DNA of 64,000 bases from Saccharum officinarum (Eukaryota > Streptophyta > Magnoliopsida > Poales > Poaceae): the NCBI GenBank assembly GCA_020631735.1, contig CM036231.1, positions 7,219,831 to 7,283,830 on the forward strand, in the 5' to 3' direction. Below are positions 12,195-23,357 of this stretch, piece after piece (position 1 is the first letter of the stretch; the number at the start of each line of letters is the position of its first letter). A program made the position numbers and the translations under genes. Below the pieces are notes generated by a model. The model made no database searches, was not told the DNA's origin, and was given only the letters and a program-made list of their open reading frames with translations.

Positions 12195-12576
12195 AACAAG
12201 TTTAGTTCCTTGATTTAGGTCCCCAAATGTTCTTGGGGCCTTGCATGTTAGTCACAAGAATCTTAGGAACCCAAATGGAAGTGTTAAGATAAACATTTCT
12301 ATTATTGCCAACATATTTGGCAATCACTTCTCCCTTGCTGTTGTTCTTCAACACAAAGCAAGAACTCAAGCTTTGTCGAGGTGCATGAGCCTTCGGTTGA
12401 TAAGCATACTTGTTAGGATTACCCCAAATCGATTTCTTTGGTCTCTGGGGCTCTTGCTTTGGTTGATACACCTTCTTTTTGGGCTTGACAAGAGCAAAGG
12501 AAGAAGAGGTAGCCTTCCCTTTTCTATGGGGGGTGGCACTGCCGCCCTTCACAGCAGCACTGCTGCCCTGGGCTGG

Positions 12577-14553
12577 CTATGCTGCTCGGGGCTGCTTTTG
12601 TGCCACCTTCTGTGCAGGCTGTTCTGTACCTACTTTTCCCTTGCTCATGAACTGGACACACTCATATCCATTAATGACCTTTCTTCCATTTGTTTTGGCT
12701 CCTGCAGTGTGCCCAAGCCCATGCTTGATTGAGGGGTGTCTCCCTTGCTTGAATTTAGGCACTCTTGAATCATTTGTTTTCTTGTCACTTACTTGAGCCT
12801 TACCACTCAAGCATCCCTTGCCAATGATCTCATTGAGCCTAGCAATCTCCTTTCTCATTACCTCCATGTTTGCAAGGTTAGTGGAATAAGCATTTAAATC
12901 AAGATTATAACATTTTCCACAACCTTGACTAGTGGAGGGAGTAGAGATGTCCTTTGCATTAGAGGGCTGTGGGGTGCTCTCCCAAAGAAGACTATATTGC
13001 TGCCCAAGTTCTTTGTGCTTTTCATCTAAGTCACAATACTTTTGGTTGAGAGCAATATTTACCTCCTTTGTGAGAGCATGGTCTTCTTGCTCTTTGGCCA
13101 AAGCCTTGCGCAAGGAGGCCACCTCACTTCTCTCTAATGCAAGAGCTTCCTTGCTAGCAATATAAATATTTTCTTGTGCAATAAGATCATCATCTCTAGT
13201 TGCTAGCTCAGCTTGGACACTCTCTAAATCCTCCATTAGCTTAGATATGAAGAGTTTGGTTTTAGGATCTAAATTTTTAATTACATTATCAATCTCTTCA
13301 CCACTAGGTTCATCATCACTAGAGCTATCACTAAGTTCGCTACTAGAGATGTCACTAGGAGGTGAGGAGATTTAGCCTTTGTTTTTACCTTCTCACCTTT
13401 TGCCATGAGACAAATGTGAAGGGAGTAGTAGTCATCATCGGACATGTTGTTGAAGAGCCTTGGTGTGGAGAATGGCTTGTGAATGGCCACGGTTGCAATC
13501 TTCTTATCCTCCTCACTTGAGCTATCTTTTGTTGAGTCCCATTCATATCCAATGTGAGCCTCTCCCATGTTCCTTTTGCTCTTTTTGTAGTCGGTCTTGC
13601 TCTCTTTCTTCTCTCTCTTGTAATTGTTGTCTTCGATTTCATGAGGGCAATGAGCAATGAGATGTTTGGTGCTTCCACAGTTGTAGCATAGCCTCTTCTT
13701 CTTGTTTGGGAACTTCCTCTTCACTACCTTGTAGCCTTGCTTTTTGAGTCCCTTTTGATATCTCCTCAAAAAGAGAGCAACATCTTTCACTTTCTCATAT
13801 TGTTCACTATCACTTTCATCTTCACTTGATGATGTTGTCTCTACTTCTTCTTGACTTGCTTCGGTGCCTTGGGCTTGCTAGTTGATGCTTGCTTGTTGGA
13901 CTTGGACTTGCTTGTAGAGGACTGCTTGGTTGACTTGTTGGCTTTGATAGCTACATCATCGTTGATCTTGATGCCTTCTAGCTTTGCTTGCAACTCACCA
14001 AGCTTCTTTCTTTATTTGCTTCTTCTCTTTGCATGTCAAATATCAAGATCCTTCCAAGTACATCATTTGGTGTGAAGTACTCAAACTTCTTCTTGTCTCT
14101 AATTAGAGTCACTACAGTCTCATTTCTTGGTGAGTAAACTTCTAACATAATCTTGATAACCTTGTGATCATCTAGCTCATCACACTCGTAGCTCTAATCT
14201 TGCCCACCATGGTCATCAACCTATCAAACATCTCTTGTGGCCCTTCTCCATCTAAGATAACAAACCGGTTGAGCTTGGACATCATCAAATCAATTCTTGC
14301 CTTTCTCACTTTGTCAACCCTTCATGTGCAAGATGCAAAGTATCCCAAATTTGCTTGGCAACATCCACACCAATCACTCTATTGTACTCATCACCATCCA
14401 AAGCACTAAGCAACACACTTGTGGTTGACATTTAGGTGATGATTCTCATCTCTTCTAGTGTTGGATTCTTTGGATCAACCGGTGGCTAAATCCATTACAA
14501 TACAACTCGCAAATGCGGGGTGGAGACCTATAAGATAAGCTCTCATCAAGTGT
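12577..14553 (-). pseudogene. gag: Sirevirus gag, duplicate copy, truncated by gap
   Basis: 12577-13236 is the C-terminal coiled-coil part. 13281-13790 is the central part with the CCHC zinc knuckle (CYNCGSTKHLIAHC). Upstream of 13790 the frame is broken by many small indels up to the gap at 14554. The same protein is intact as an 855-codon ORF at 20745-23312. The pol linker frame at 12202-12552 is in the same frame as this gag, separated from it by a single TAG codon. Confidence 0.85.
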
Positions 14554-14653
14554 NNNNNNNNNNNNNNNNNNNNNNNNNNNNNNNNNNNNNNNNNNNNNNN
14601 NNNNNNNNNNNNNNNNNNNNNNNNNNNNNNNNNNNNNNNNNNNNNNNNNNNNN
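14554..14653. other. Scaffold gap, 100 N
   Basis: Exactly 100 Ns, a conventional fixed-size gap placed between contigs, so the real distance is unknown. The sequences on its two sides overlap by about 8 kb (6464-14553 and 14654-22731), so the true gap size may be negative. Confidence 0.95.
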
Positions 14654-15094
14654 TTCGTGGTTGCTCAAAATGTATTACAGGCAAACAAATCTTCGATGCC
14701 ATGCAAAGTTGCAAATGCAAAAACTGACATAGTACTTGCGTAAAAGACGTTGCACACAGATATAAAACAGGGTAAGCTTCAGCTTCTATAGAAGGCATTC
14801 CAGCCGATGCGTTTGAAGGCCAACAGAAATCAATAAAGCATAAGGATGAATAATTCAAACATATATATACCCACTTCGCTCAGTTCTAAACTGTTTGGCC
14901 TATGCCACATGGCACAAACAACAAAAAACATGAAGATGAAGGAAATGATAAGTTATAGCAGAAAATAATAAAAAGAAAAGGACCAAGCACAAACAGAATA
15001 TAGAAAACAAATAATCTTCTCTGGCTGTATTCTAGGGTGCATGGCATCCGCTTTCAGAGCTCAGCATCATGGCATCAAAAAGTCAATGCACCAT

Positions 15095-16549
15095 TGTAAG
15101 GATCCCTGGTAAGCCTAGAGGGGGGTGAATAGGCGTATCTAAAAATTTCTACACAAAACTCAAAGTCACTTGTCAGCAACTGTCGGAAGTCCCCACAGTT
15201 TATGTCAGGACTCCCGACGTCGTCAGAAGTCCCGACGTCAGCTGTCAGCAGTTCCGACGCCTACGTGGAATGAACTACAAGTGCTCAAATGAACTTTGTG
15301 AAGCCAATAACTTACAACCCCACTTCCTAGTGGTAAGATGAAGTTGTCCAAGTGTTTCCTTGCCCTTGGAGCGCCACCAATTTGTAGATCAGGACCAAAA
15401 CCTAAGAAATAGCTTGAGAGAGAGAGACAACAAAAGACCAAATAATCTCAAGTAATCACAACAACAATAAGCACGCGGGACACAAGGATTTATCCGAGGT
15501 TCAACTCGCCACTAAGGCTTGTCTACGTCCTCGTTGTTGAGGTGACCACTAAGGTCGGAGTCTCTTTCACCTCCTTGCCTCTCTCAAGCAACCACAAAGG
15601 TAAACTTGAGTTCTTCACTAGAAAATCAAGGGTAATACAAACTTCTAAGGTTCTCCCACAGATCGGAGCTCTTGGGCGACGCCTAGCCGGCTAGGGTTTC
15701 AAGAACCCAAGAGTAACAAACGCAAATCCAACCGGCTTGACGAAGAAATCAAGTGCTCAAGCTTTGAATCAATGTTTTTCTCATCAAATCCCTTCTCTCA
15801 ACTCAATCTCTTGGAAGATTTGAATCTAGGAGCAAAGAGGAGAAGAAAGGGGGAGCTTGAGAGTTAGAGAGCACTTTCACTGAAGGTTTTGGTCGAGTGA
15901 AATGAGTTCGTAACGATTAGAAGTGAAGAGATGGCTATTTATACTTGTAGTAGAAATCTAACCGTTCAGATCTTGGGACTACTGACCTGTATAGAAAACA
16001 CTATTCATACAAGGTCAAAGTCACTGCGCGAAGGCCAACGTCGGGACTCCCGACGTATGTCGACTGCTGACAGTCGGGACTGCGGACGTACGTCGGGACT
16101 GCTGACATACGTCGGGACTTTCTGACGTCGGGACTGCTGACGTACGTCGGGACTGCTGACATACGTCAGACTTCTGACCGTCGGGACTCCCGACGTACGT
16201 CGGGACTTCCGATGCCAAAAGTCACTAAAAAATATTCTATGTGCTCGTGAATTGCTAGAGTGTCTTTCTTTAGATTTAGTTTTAATACTTGAGCACTCTA
16301 TCTTCCTCAAACCAACTAGATTAGCATCCCCCTTTATAGTGCGGCATAGCCTAAACTCAAGATCAAATATCAAATAATTTAAACGCTTTTGAGTCCATTA
16401 CCGCGTCATTTTGTAACTCGGGCTCTACCATCTCATGCATTATCCTCATTCTTATTTTGCCTGCTTGTCATCTCGATAAATCTCATTAGTCCTCTAATCG
16501 TGTGGTCATTATCATCAAAACCCACAAATAGGGCTTGATTGCACTTACA
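15095..16549 (-). repeat. 3' LTR of the complete Sirevirus
   Basis: 1455 bp. Plus-strand start TGTAAGGATCCCTGG, end GATTGCACTTACA. The TATA box is at 15935-15943 (minus). The U3 palindromic repeat cluster is at about 16035-16212, with the perfect palindrome CCCGACGTACGTCGGG at 16189-16204. Confidence 0.93.
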
Positions 16550-16562
16550 ATCTCCCCTTTTT
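16550..16562 (-). promoter_or_regulatory. Polypurine tract
   Basis: The minus strand reads AAAAAGGGGAGAT directly before the 3' LTR (TGTAAGTGCAATC). It is the plus-strand DNA priming site in reverse transcription. The same tract adjoins the LTR at 8364, and related ones lie at 57477 and 62375. Confidence 0.9.
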
Positions 16563-17064
16563 GGTGATTGATGACAACACAATTAGAGCTTACAACAATA
16601 TTTGAAATGAAACTGAGATTTTCAAGTCATGGGTGTAGAGACTCCCCCTAAACATGTGAATAGAGAAATGAATTCTCAAATTGGCATAAGAGGCCAAAAT
16701 TCACATATAGAGTTAAGTGATGGGGCTCCCCTACATCCATGCTTCTGTGGGGTGCTGCACATAGTGTCACAAGAATATACGTGATGCATATGACAAGTGT
16801 GCACATAAGCAACCAAGGCGACGAAAAAGAAAAAAAATTGTACCCCCCTCTCATTCTCCCCCTTAGCAACAAGCACCAAAAAGTGAAAAAGAAGGAAGAG
16901 GGATACAACAAACTTGACAAATTATGGTCAACAACAGATAAACAAAAACAAGCAGTGACCATAAAGTGCAAGTTCTCTTTTGATAAAGCATTTTAAAACA
17001 CATTATGAACTTTTTGCAAACCTTTTGCCTAGATACTAGTTGATCAAACAAGGTGTGCAACATT
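16563..17064 (-). other. Non-coding 3' region with accessory purine tracts
   Basis: About 500 bp between the pol stop and the PPT. It contains further minus-strand purine tracts, TTTAGGGGGAGTC at about 16639-16651 and AAGGGGGAGAATGAG at about 16850-16864. Repeated PPT copies near the 3' LTR are a described Sirevirus hallmark. No envelope-like ORF is seen here. Confidence 0.7.
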
Positions 17065-18649
17065 TCAAACCACATTACGAGAGTCAAGTATATTTAGTTC
17101 ACTACGCAAAGCACAAAACCTTGACTCGTCGAGAGGCTTAGTGAAGATATCGGCTAGTTGCTTTTCGGTGCTCACATGGCAAATTTCGATATCGCCTTTG
17201 GCTTCGTGGTCTCTCAAGAAGTGATGTCGGGCGTCTATGTGCTTAGTTCTTGAGTGGCTTACGGGATTGTTCGCAAGCTTTATGGCACTTTCATTGTCAC
17301 ACAATAATAGTATTTTGGTAAAGCGACATCCAAAATCACGAAGGTTTGCCTCATCCAGTAGTTGAGCACAACATGCACCGGCTGCAACATACTCGGCCTC
17401 GGCGGTGGAAAGGGCTACACAATTTTGCTTTTTAGAACTCCAAGACACTAGGGACCGTCCAAGGAATTGACACGTCCCTGAAGTGCTTTTTCGATCTACT
17501 TTGCAACCGGCGTAATCGGAATCCGAATACCCAAGTAGGTCGAACTTAGAGCCCTTAGGATACCACAAGCCAAGGTTAGGAGTGTGTACTAAATATCTCA
17601 AGATTCTCTTAACAGCCACCAAGTGGCACTCTTTCGGGTTAGCTTGAAATCTAGCACACATGCACACACTAAGCATAATATCGGCCTAGATGCACACAAA
17701 TAGAGTAAAGAGCCGATCATGGAGCGATATACCTTTTGGTCGATGGCTTTCCCTTCCTCATTGAGATCAAGATGTCCATTGGTTGCATGGGAGTTTTGAT
17801 GGGCTTTGCATTCGCCATGTCAAACTTCTTGAGCATATCATGAGTGTACTTTGTTTGGCTAATAAAAGTCCCTTCCTTCAATTGCTTGATTTGAAAACCG
17901 AGGAAGAACTTCAATTCACCCATCATAGACATCTCAAATCTCTTGGTCATGATCCTACTAAACTCTTCACAAAATTCATGGTTAGTACTACCAAATATTA
18001 TGTCATCGACATATATTTGGCACACAAATATATCTTTATTGACTTTACGAGTAAAGAGGGTAGGATCGGCTTTGCCTATTTCAAAGCCTTGCTTGAGCAA
18101 GAATTCCTTAAGGCATTCATACCATGCTCTTGGTGCTTGCTTAAGTCCATAGAGCGCCTTTTGGAGTTTGTAGACATGGTTGGAGAACTTGGGATCTTCA
18201 AAACCCGGTGGTTGCTCAACATAGACAAGTTCTTGTATAGGGCCATTGAGGAATGCACTCTTGACATCCATTTGATATAGCTTGAAGTCATGATGGGCAG
18301 CAAAGGCTAGAAGCATTCGGATTGCTTCAAGTCTTGCCACCGGTGCATATGTTTCTTCAAAGTCTAAGCCCTCCACTTGAGTGAAACCTTGAGCGACCAA
18401 TCTTGCCTTGTTCCTTGTCACAATGCCATTCTCATCTTGCTTGTTGCGGAAGACCCACTTGGTGCCAATCACGTTTGTCTCGGGTCTTTCCACCAATGTC
18501 CACACTTGGTTTCTCTCGAAGTTGTTCAATTCTTCTTGCATGGCCATCACCCAATCCTCATCCTCAAGTGCCTTTTCTACCTTGACTGGTTCCACAGGAG
18601 AGACAAAAGAGTAATATTGACAAAAATTTGCTAAATGTGAACGTGTCAA
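17065..18649 (-). pseudogene. pol: Sirevirus pol: reverse transcriptase and RNase H
   Basis: The copia RT lies in 17717-18649: [35 protein letters not shown], and the catalytic YVDD at 18002-18013. RNase H lies in 17065-17676: STAEAEYVAAG, DNESAIKLANNP (about 17286), RTKHIDARHHF, LADIFTKPLD. These enzymes copy the element RNA into DNA inside the virus-like particle. The frame breaks between the two ORFs at short homopolymers where the duplicate block has one extra base (for example GGGCC versus GGCC near 17684, GGTTGGC versus GGTTGC near 17784). The breaks may therefore be sequencing errors or allele-specific. Confidence 0.9.
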
Positions 18650-18994
18650 TACCCCCTTCGAAGACTCCCTAGAATATTGTCAGCGGGATGATCTCTTTGA
18701 ATGGTTTGCTTGAGTCTTGGGTGCTCAATGGCCTCTTGATTATCTTCTAGATTTTCAACTTCTTCTTCAAAGATTGGTTGCAGGTTCTGTCCTCGAATCG
18801 GAGTTGGACTTGCTGCTGCTCCTAGAGGGGTGTGGCACTGTCGCTCCTAGGTGCATCACTGCTGCCCTGCTGGACTGCAGCAGGGGTTTGCTCCCCCTCA
18901 GCATCAGGTACGTCAGCGGAAACTTCTTCATCAGCAGCTAGGGGAACCACCAAATCAGTGGCTTTATCTTCTTGTGGCCTTATATCGCCGATAG

Positions 18995-20214
18995 CTAATT
19001 GCTTGATTGCCTCACATGGTGATCCTCCTTTCCTACAACACTTGCATCAACTTGCTCTACTTGAGAGCCATTAGATTCATCAAATGTCACATCTACCGCT
19101 ATTTCAACTCTACCGGAGGTTTTGTTGAAAACACGATAGGCATGCTCATTTGATCCAAAACCAAGAAGAAAACCTTCATCAACTTTAGGTGCAAACTTAG
19201 AGGTTTTGGGTCTCTTGTTAAGTATGAAACACTTGCACCCAAACACTCTAAAGTAAGACACCTTTGGTCTGTTACCGGTTAGAAGCTCATATGAAGTTTT
19301 CTTCAACTTCTTATGTAGGTAGAGGCGATTGATGGCATGACAAGCGGTGTTGACGGCTTCACACCAAAATAAATCCGAAATCTTGTACTCATCTAGCATT
19401 GTCCTTGCCATATCAATGAGTGTCCGGTTCTTCCTCTCTACTACACCATTTTGTTGAGGGGTGTATGAAGTTGAAAACTCATGCTTGATGCCCTCCTCAT
19501 CAAGAAACTCCTCAACTTGAGTGTTCTTGAATTCGGTCCCATTGTCACTTCTCATTTTCTTGATGGGGAGACCAAACTCCTTTTGAGCTCTTCTAACAAA
19601 TGTCTTCACCTTGTCCCTGACTTGACACTTATCAAACAAAAAAAATACCCAAGTGAAACGGGAATAGTCATCAACAATAACAAGACCATATTTGTTACCC
19701 CGATACTTAGGTAGGCGACCGGTCCAAAGAGGTCCATATGGATGAGCTCCAATGGTTGAGTGGTGGTCATGATGCTCTTTGGTGGATGAGATACGCCAAC
19801 TTGCTTTCCAGCTTGACAAGCGCTACATATCCTATCTTTCTCAAAGTGAACATTTGTTAGTCCAAGGATGTGTTCGTCTTTTTGAAGTTTGGCCAAGTTC
19901 TTCCTCATCCCAACATGAGCTAGCCGGCGATGCCATAGCCAACCCATGCTAGATTTTGCCACTAAACAAGTCTCAAGATTAGCTTTCTCTTTGTTGAAAT
20001 CAACTAGGTAGAGCTTATTCTTTAATCGACCCGTAAAGACAATAGAGGAATCCTCCCTTCTAAAGACTTCCACACCCTTATCCGTAAAGAGACAATTGTA
20101 GCCCATCTCACAAAGTTGAGAAACGGATAACAAATTGTAACTCAACGAATCAACATGTAAAACATTTGTAATTGAATGCTCAAGGGTTATAGCAACTCTA
20201 CCGAGACCAAGCAC
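18995..20214 (-). pseudogene. pol: Sirevirus pol: integrase
   Basis: 19606-20214 carries the GAG-pre-integrase domain (LWHRRLAHVGM, then CSACQAGK forming the HHCC zinc site) and HMDLFGPV with the first catalytic Asp. 18995-19819 carries DDYSRFTWVFF, SDNGTEF with the second Asp, and NGVVERKNRT with the catalytic Glu, followed by the C-terminal part (RVFGCKCF, LLGFGSNEHAYRVFN). It inserts the cDNA into the host chromosome with 5-bp staggered cuts, in agreement with the ACCAT duplication. A one-base difference in a C run near 19698 shifts the frame between the two ORFs; another near 19021 ends the downstream one early. Confidence 0.9.
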
Positions 20215-20744
20215 ATCCCCCTAGAATTGTCTCCAAAGACAATATTTTCATTTGAGTCCAACTTTGGGGAATATGATTGAAACATACTTCTTTCTCCGGT
20301 CATATGATTTGTACATCCACTATCAAGCACCCAACTTGATCCACCGGAGGAGTATGCCTGCAAAACAAGTTTAGTTCCTTGATTTAGGTCCCCAAATGTT
20401 CTGGGGCCTTGCATGTTAGTCACAAGAATCTTAGGAACCCAAATGGAAGTGTTAAGATAAACATTTCTATTATTGCCAACATATTTGGCAATCACTTCTC
20501 CCTTGCTGTTGTTCTTCAACACAAAGCAAGAACTCAAGCTTTGTCGAGGTGCATGAGCCTTCGGTTGATAAGCATACTTGTTAGGATTACCCCCAAATCG
20601 ATTTCTTTGGTCTCTGGGGCTCTTGCTTTGGTTGATACACCTTCTTTTTGGGCTTGACAAGAGCAAAGGAAGAAGAGGTAGCCTTCCCTTTTCTATGGGG
20701 GTGGCACTGCCGCCCTTCACAGCAGCACTGCTGCCCTGGGCTGG
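20187..20744 (-). pseudogene. pol: Sirevirus pol: linker and aspartic protease
   Basis: Begins directly after the gag TAG stop. A basic linker (KYAYQPKAHAPRQ) leads to the protease active site WVLDSGCTNHMTG (about 20302-20340), which cleaves the Gag-Pol polyprotein. The frame shifts near 20692, where the run is one base shorter than in the duplicate (GGGGG versus GGGGGG on the plus strand), and again at 20220 (CCCCC versus CCCCCC). In the duplicate the linker is in the gag frame. Confidence 0.85.
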
Positions 20745-23312
20745 CTATGCTGCTCGGGGCTGCTTTTGTGCCACCTTCTGTGCAGGCTGTTCTGTACCTA
20801 CTTTTCCCTTGCTCATGAACTGGACACACTCATATCCATTAATGACCTTTCTTCCATTTGTTTTGGCTCCTGCAGTGTGCCCAAGCTCATGCTTGATTGA
20901 GGGGTGTCTCCCTTGCTTGAATTTAGGCACTCTTGAATCATTTGTTTTCTTGTCACTTACTTGAGCCTTACCACTCAAGCATCCCTTGCCAATGATCTCA
21001 TTGAGCCTAGCAATCTCCTTTCTCATTACCTCCATGTTTGCAAGGTTAGTGGAATAAGCATTTAAATCAAGATTATAACATTTTCCACAACCTTGACTAG
21101 TGGAGGGAGTAGAGATGTCCTTTGCATTAGAGGGCTGTGGGGTGCTCTCCCAAAGAAGACTATATTGCTGCCCAAGTTCTTTGTGCTTTTCATCTAAGTC
21201 ACAATACTTTTGGTTGAGAGCAATATTTACCTCCTTTGTGAGAGCATGGTCTTCTTGCTCTTTGGCCAAAGCCTTGCGCAAGGAGGCCACCTCACTTCTC
21301 TCTAATGCAAGAGCTTCCTTGCTAGCAATATAAATATTTTCTTGTGCAATAAGATCATCATCTCTAGTTGCTAGCTCAGCTTGGACACTCTCTAAATCCT
21401 CCATTAGCTTAGATATGAAGAGTTTGGTTTTAGGATCTAAATTTTTAATTACATTATCAATCTCTTCACCACTAGGTTCATCATCACTAGAGCTATCACT
21501 AAGTTCGCTACTAGAGATGTCACTAGGAGGTGAAGGAGATTTAGCCTTTGTTTTTACCTTCTCACCCTTTGCCATGAGACAAATGTGAAGGGAGTAGTAG
21601 TCATCATCGGACATGTTGTTGAAGAGCCTTGGTGTGGAGAATGGCTTGTGAATGGCCACGGTTGCAATCTTCTTATCCTCCTCACTTGAGCTATCTTTTG
21701 TTGAGTCCCATTCATATCCAATGTGAGCCTCTCCCATGTTCCTTTTGCTCTTTTTGTAGTCGGTCTTGCTCTCTTTCTTCTCTCTCTTGTAATTGTTGTC
21801 TTCGATTTCATGAGGGCAATGAGCAATGAGATGTTTGGTGCTTCCACAGTTGTAGCATAGCCTCTTCTTCTTGTTTGGGAACTTCCTCTTCACTACCTTG
21901 TAGCCTTGCTTTTTGAGTCCCTTTTGATATCTCCTCAAAAAGAGAGCAACATCTTTCACTTTCTCATATTGTTCACTATCACTTTCATCTTCACTTGATG
22001 ATGTTGTCTCTACTTCTTCTTTGACTTGCTTCGGTGCCTTGGGCTTGCTAGTTGATGCTTGCTTGTTGGACTTGGACTTGCTTGTAGAGGACTGCTTGGT
22101 TGACTTGTTGGCTTTGATAGCTACATCATCGTTGATCTTGATGCCTTCTAGCTTTGCTTGCAACTCACCAAGCTTCTTTCTTTCATTTGCTTCTTCTCTT
22201 TGCATGTCAAATATCAAGATCCTTCCAAGTACATCATTTGGTGTGAAGTACTCAAACTTCTTCTTGTCTCTAATTAGAGTCACTACAGTCTCATTTCTTG
22301 GTGAGTAAACTTCTAACATAATCTTGATAACCTTGTGATCATCTAGCTCATCACACTCGTAGCCTCTAATCTTGCCCACCATGGTCATCAACCTATCAAA
22401 CATCTCTTGTGGCCCTTCTCCATCTAAGATAACAAACCGGTTGAGCTTGGACATCATCAAATCAATTCTTGCCTTTCTCACTTTGTCAACCCCTTCATGT
22501 GCAAGATGCAAAGTATCCCAAATTTGCTTGGCAACATCCACACCAATCACTCTATTGTACTCATCACCATCCAAAGCACTAAGCAACACACTTGTGGCTT
22601 GACCATTTAGGTGAATGATTCTCATCTCTTCTAGTGTTGGATTCTTGGGATCAACCGGTGGCTCAAATCCATTACAAACAACCTCCCAAATGCCGGGGTG
22701 GAGACCTATAAGATAAGCTCTCATCAAGTGTTTCCACTTGGCAAAGTTAGTCCCATCGAAATGAGGTAACTTCCCCGTGGGCACATTGATGAAAGACTTG
22801 CGATCATGGTTAGTCATAGACATAGAAGAATAATTAAAGGATACGGCGGCATATTTGTTGTCGTCGTTCTTCTTGCCCTTTCCTTTCTTGTCCTTCTTGC
22901 TATGCACTTGATAGGACTCATCATTATCACTGTCTTCGGAGCTGCTAGAGAGCTCACTAGAAGATGTGTTGGAAGCTTTGGCTTCTTTTTCTTTCTTCCT
23001 TCTAGCTTCCCTTCTCTTTCTTCTTTCTTCTCTCTTAAGCCTTCTAGCTTCTTTTCTTGCTTTCTTTTCATCTAGCCGCTGCTGCTCCTTCTTCTTCTCT
23101 CGTGCTTCTCTTTTGAGCTTTCTTGTTTCTCTTCTCTTTTTCTTCTCTTCTTCATTAAGAACTCTTTCGACATCGGTAGCCTCAAGATGTGGGAGCGTGG
23201 AGACAGTTGTTGTCGACACGCTTAGCTCGCTGCTATCGGTGTCATGCAGCTCAACTCGCTCTGGATCGACATCCACCGGCTTCACACCACTAGTTCCTTC
23301 TCCGGGCTTCAT
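20745..23312 (-). CDS. gag: Sirevirus Gag (capsid/nucleocapsid) protein, 855 aa
   Basis: Intact ORF whose ATG is 48 bases after the LTR end and just past the PBS. In order: an acidic N-terminus; a strongly basic Lys/Arg/Glu-rich stretch (about residues 55-115); a Ser/Asp-rich linker; the copia gag core (KLPHFDGTNFAKWKHLM near 180, then a UBN2-type segment to about 320); a Lys/Ser-rich linker; a CCHC zinc knuckle CYNCGSTKHLIAHC at residues 486-499; and a coiled coil (about 630-720). The long gag with a C-terminal coiled coil is typical of Sireviruses. It packages the RNA and forms the virus-like particle. It ends in AA-TAG at 20745-20747. Pol continues in the same frame in the duplicate block, so the stop may be a readthrough site or a C-to-T nonsense change. 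Confidence 0.93.
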   Translation of the reverse strand: MKPGEGTSGVKPVDVDPERVELHDTDSSELSVSTTTVSTLPHLEATDVERVLNEEEKKKRRETRKLKREAREKKKEQQRLDEKKARKEARRLKREERRKRREARRKKEKEAKASNTSSSELSSSSEDSDNDESYQVHSKKDKKGKGKKNDDNKYAAVSFNYSSMSMTNHDRKSFINVPTGKLPHFDGTNFAKWKHLMRAYLIGLHPGIWEVVCNGFEPPVDPKNPTLEEMRIIHLNGQATSVLLSALDGDEYNRVIGVDVAKQIWDTLHLAHEGVDKVRKARIDLMMSKLNRFVILDGEGPQEMFDRLMTMVGKIRGYECDELDDHKVIKIMLEVYSPRNETVVTLIRDKKKFEYFTPNDVLGRILIFDMQREEANERKKLGELQAKLEGIKINDDVAIKANKSTKQSSTSKSKSNKQASTSKPKAPKQVKEEVETTSSSEDESDSEQYEKVKDVALFLRRYQKGLKKQGYKVVKRKFPNKKKRLCYNCGSTKHLIAHCPHEIEDNNYKREKKESKTDYKKSKRNMGEAHIGYEWDSTKDSSSEEDKKIATVAIHKPFSTPRLFNNMSDDDYYSLHICLMAKGEKVKTKAKSPSPPSDISSSELSDSSSDDEPSGEEIDNVIKNLDPKTKLFISKLMEDLESVQAELATRDDDLIAQENIYIASKEALALERSEVASLRKALAKEQEDHALTKEVNIALNQKYCDLDEKHKELGQQYSLLWESTPQPSNAKDISTPSTSQGCGKCYNLDLNAYSTNLANMEVMRKEIARLNEIIGKGCLSGKAQVSDKKTNDSRVPKFKQGRHPSIKHELGHTAGAKTNGRKVINGYECVQFMSKGKVGTEQPAQKVAQKQPRAA

Positions 23313-23339
23313 ACCTCACGCGGTGAAGCGTATGCGAGG

Positions 23340-23357
23340 TAACCGGCTCCGATACCA
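23340..23357 (-). promoter_or_regulatory. Primer binding site for initiator tRNA-Met
   Basis: Two bases after the 5' LTR the minus strand reads TGGTATCGGAGCCGG. The usual plant PBS complementary to initiator tRNA-Met is TGGTATCAGAGC, so there is one mismatch (G for A at position 8). Confidence 0.88.

Larger units (their letters stand above)
6464..14553. repeat. Duplicated block, copy 1 (ends at scaffold gap)
   Basis: This 8.09-kb block (flank 6464-6905, LTR, partial internal region) matches 14654-22731 base for base apart from scattered substitutions and small indels, including the same unique flank and the same ACCAT insertion junction. It ends at the 100-N gap inside gag. Small indels become more frequent in the last 700 bases (about 13850-14550), as at a poorly covered contig end. 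It is most likely the second haplotype or an unmerged overlap of the same locus, not a second insertion. Confidence 0.88.
14654..22731. repeat. Duplicated block, copy 2 (start of right contig)
   Basis: Matches 6464-14553 throughout (flank, ACCAT junction, 3' LTR, pol, most of gag). It begins directly after the gap at the same base that copy 1 has at 6464. Confidence 0.88.

Noticed and set aside
16563..17064. An envelope-like ORF after pol, as in some Sireviruses
   Set aside because: Only short frames occur between the RNase H stop and the PPT, and none has a signal peptide or membrane segment pattern.
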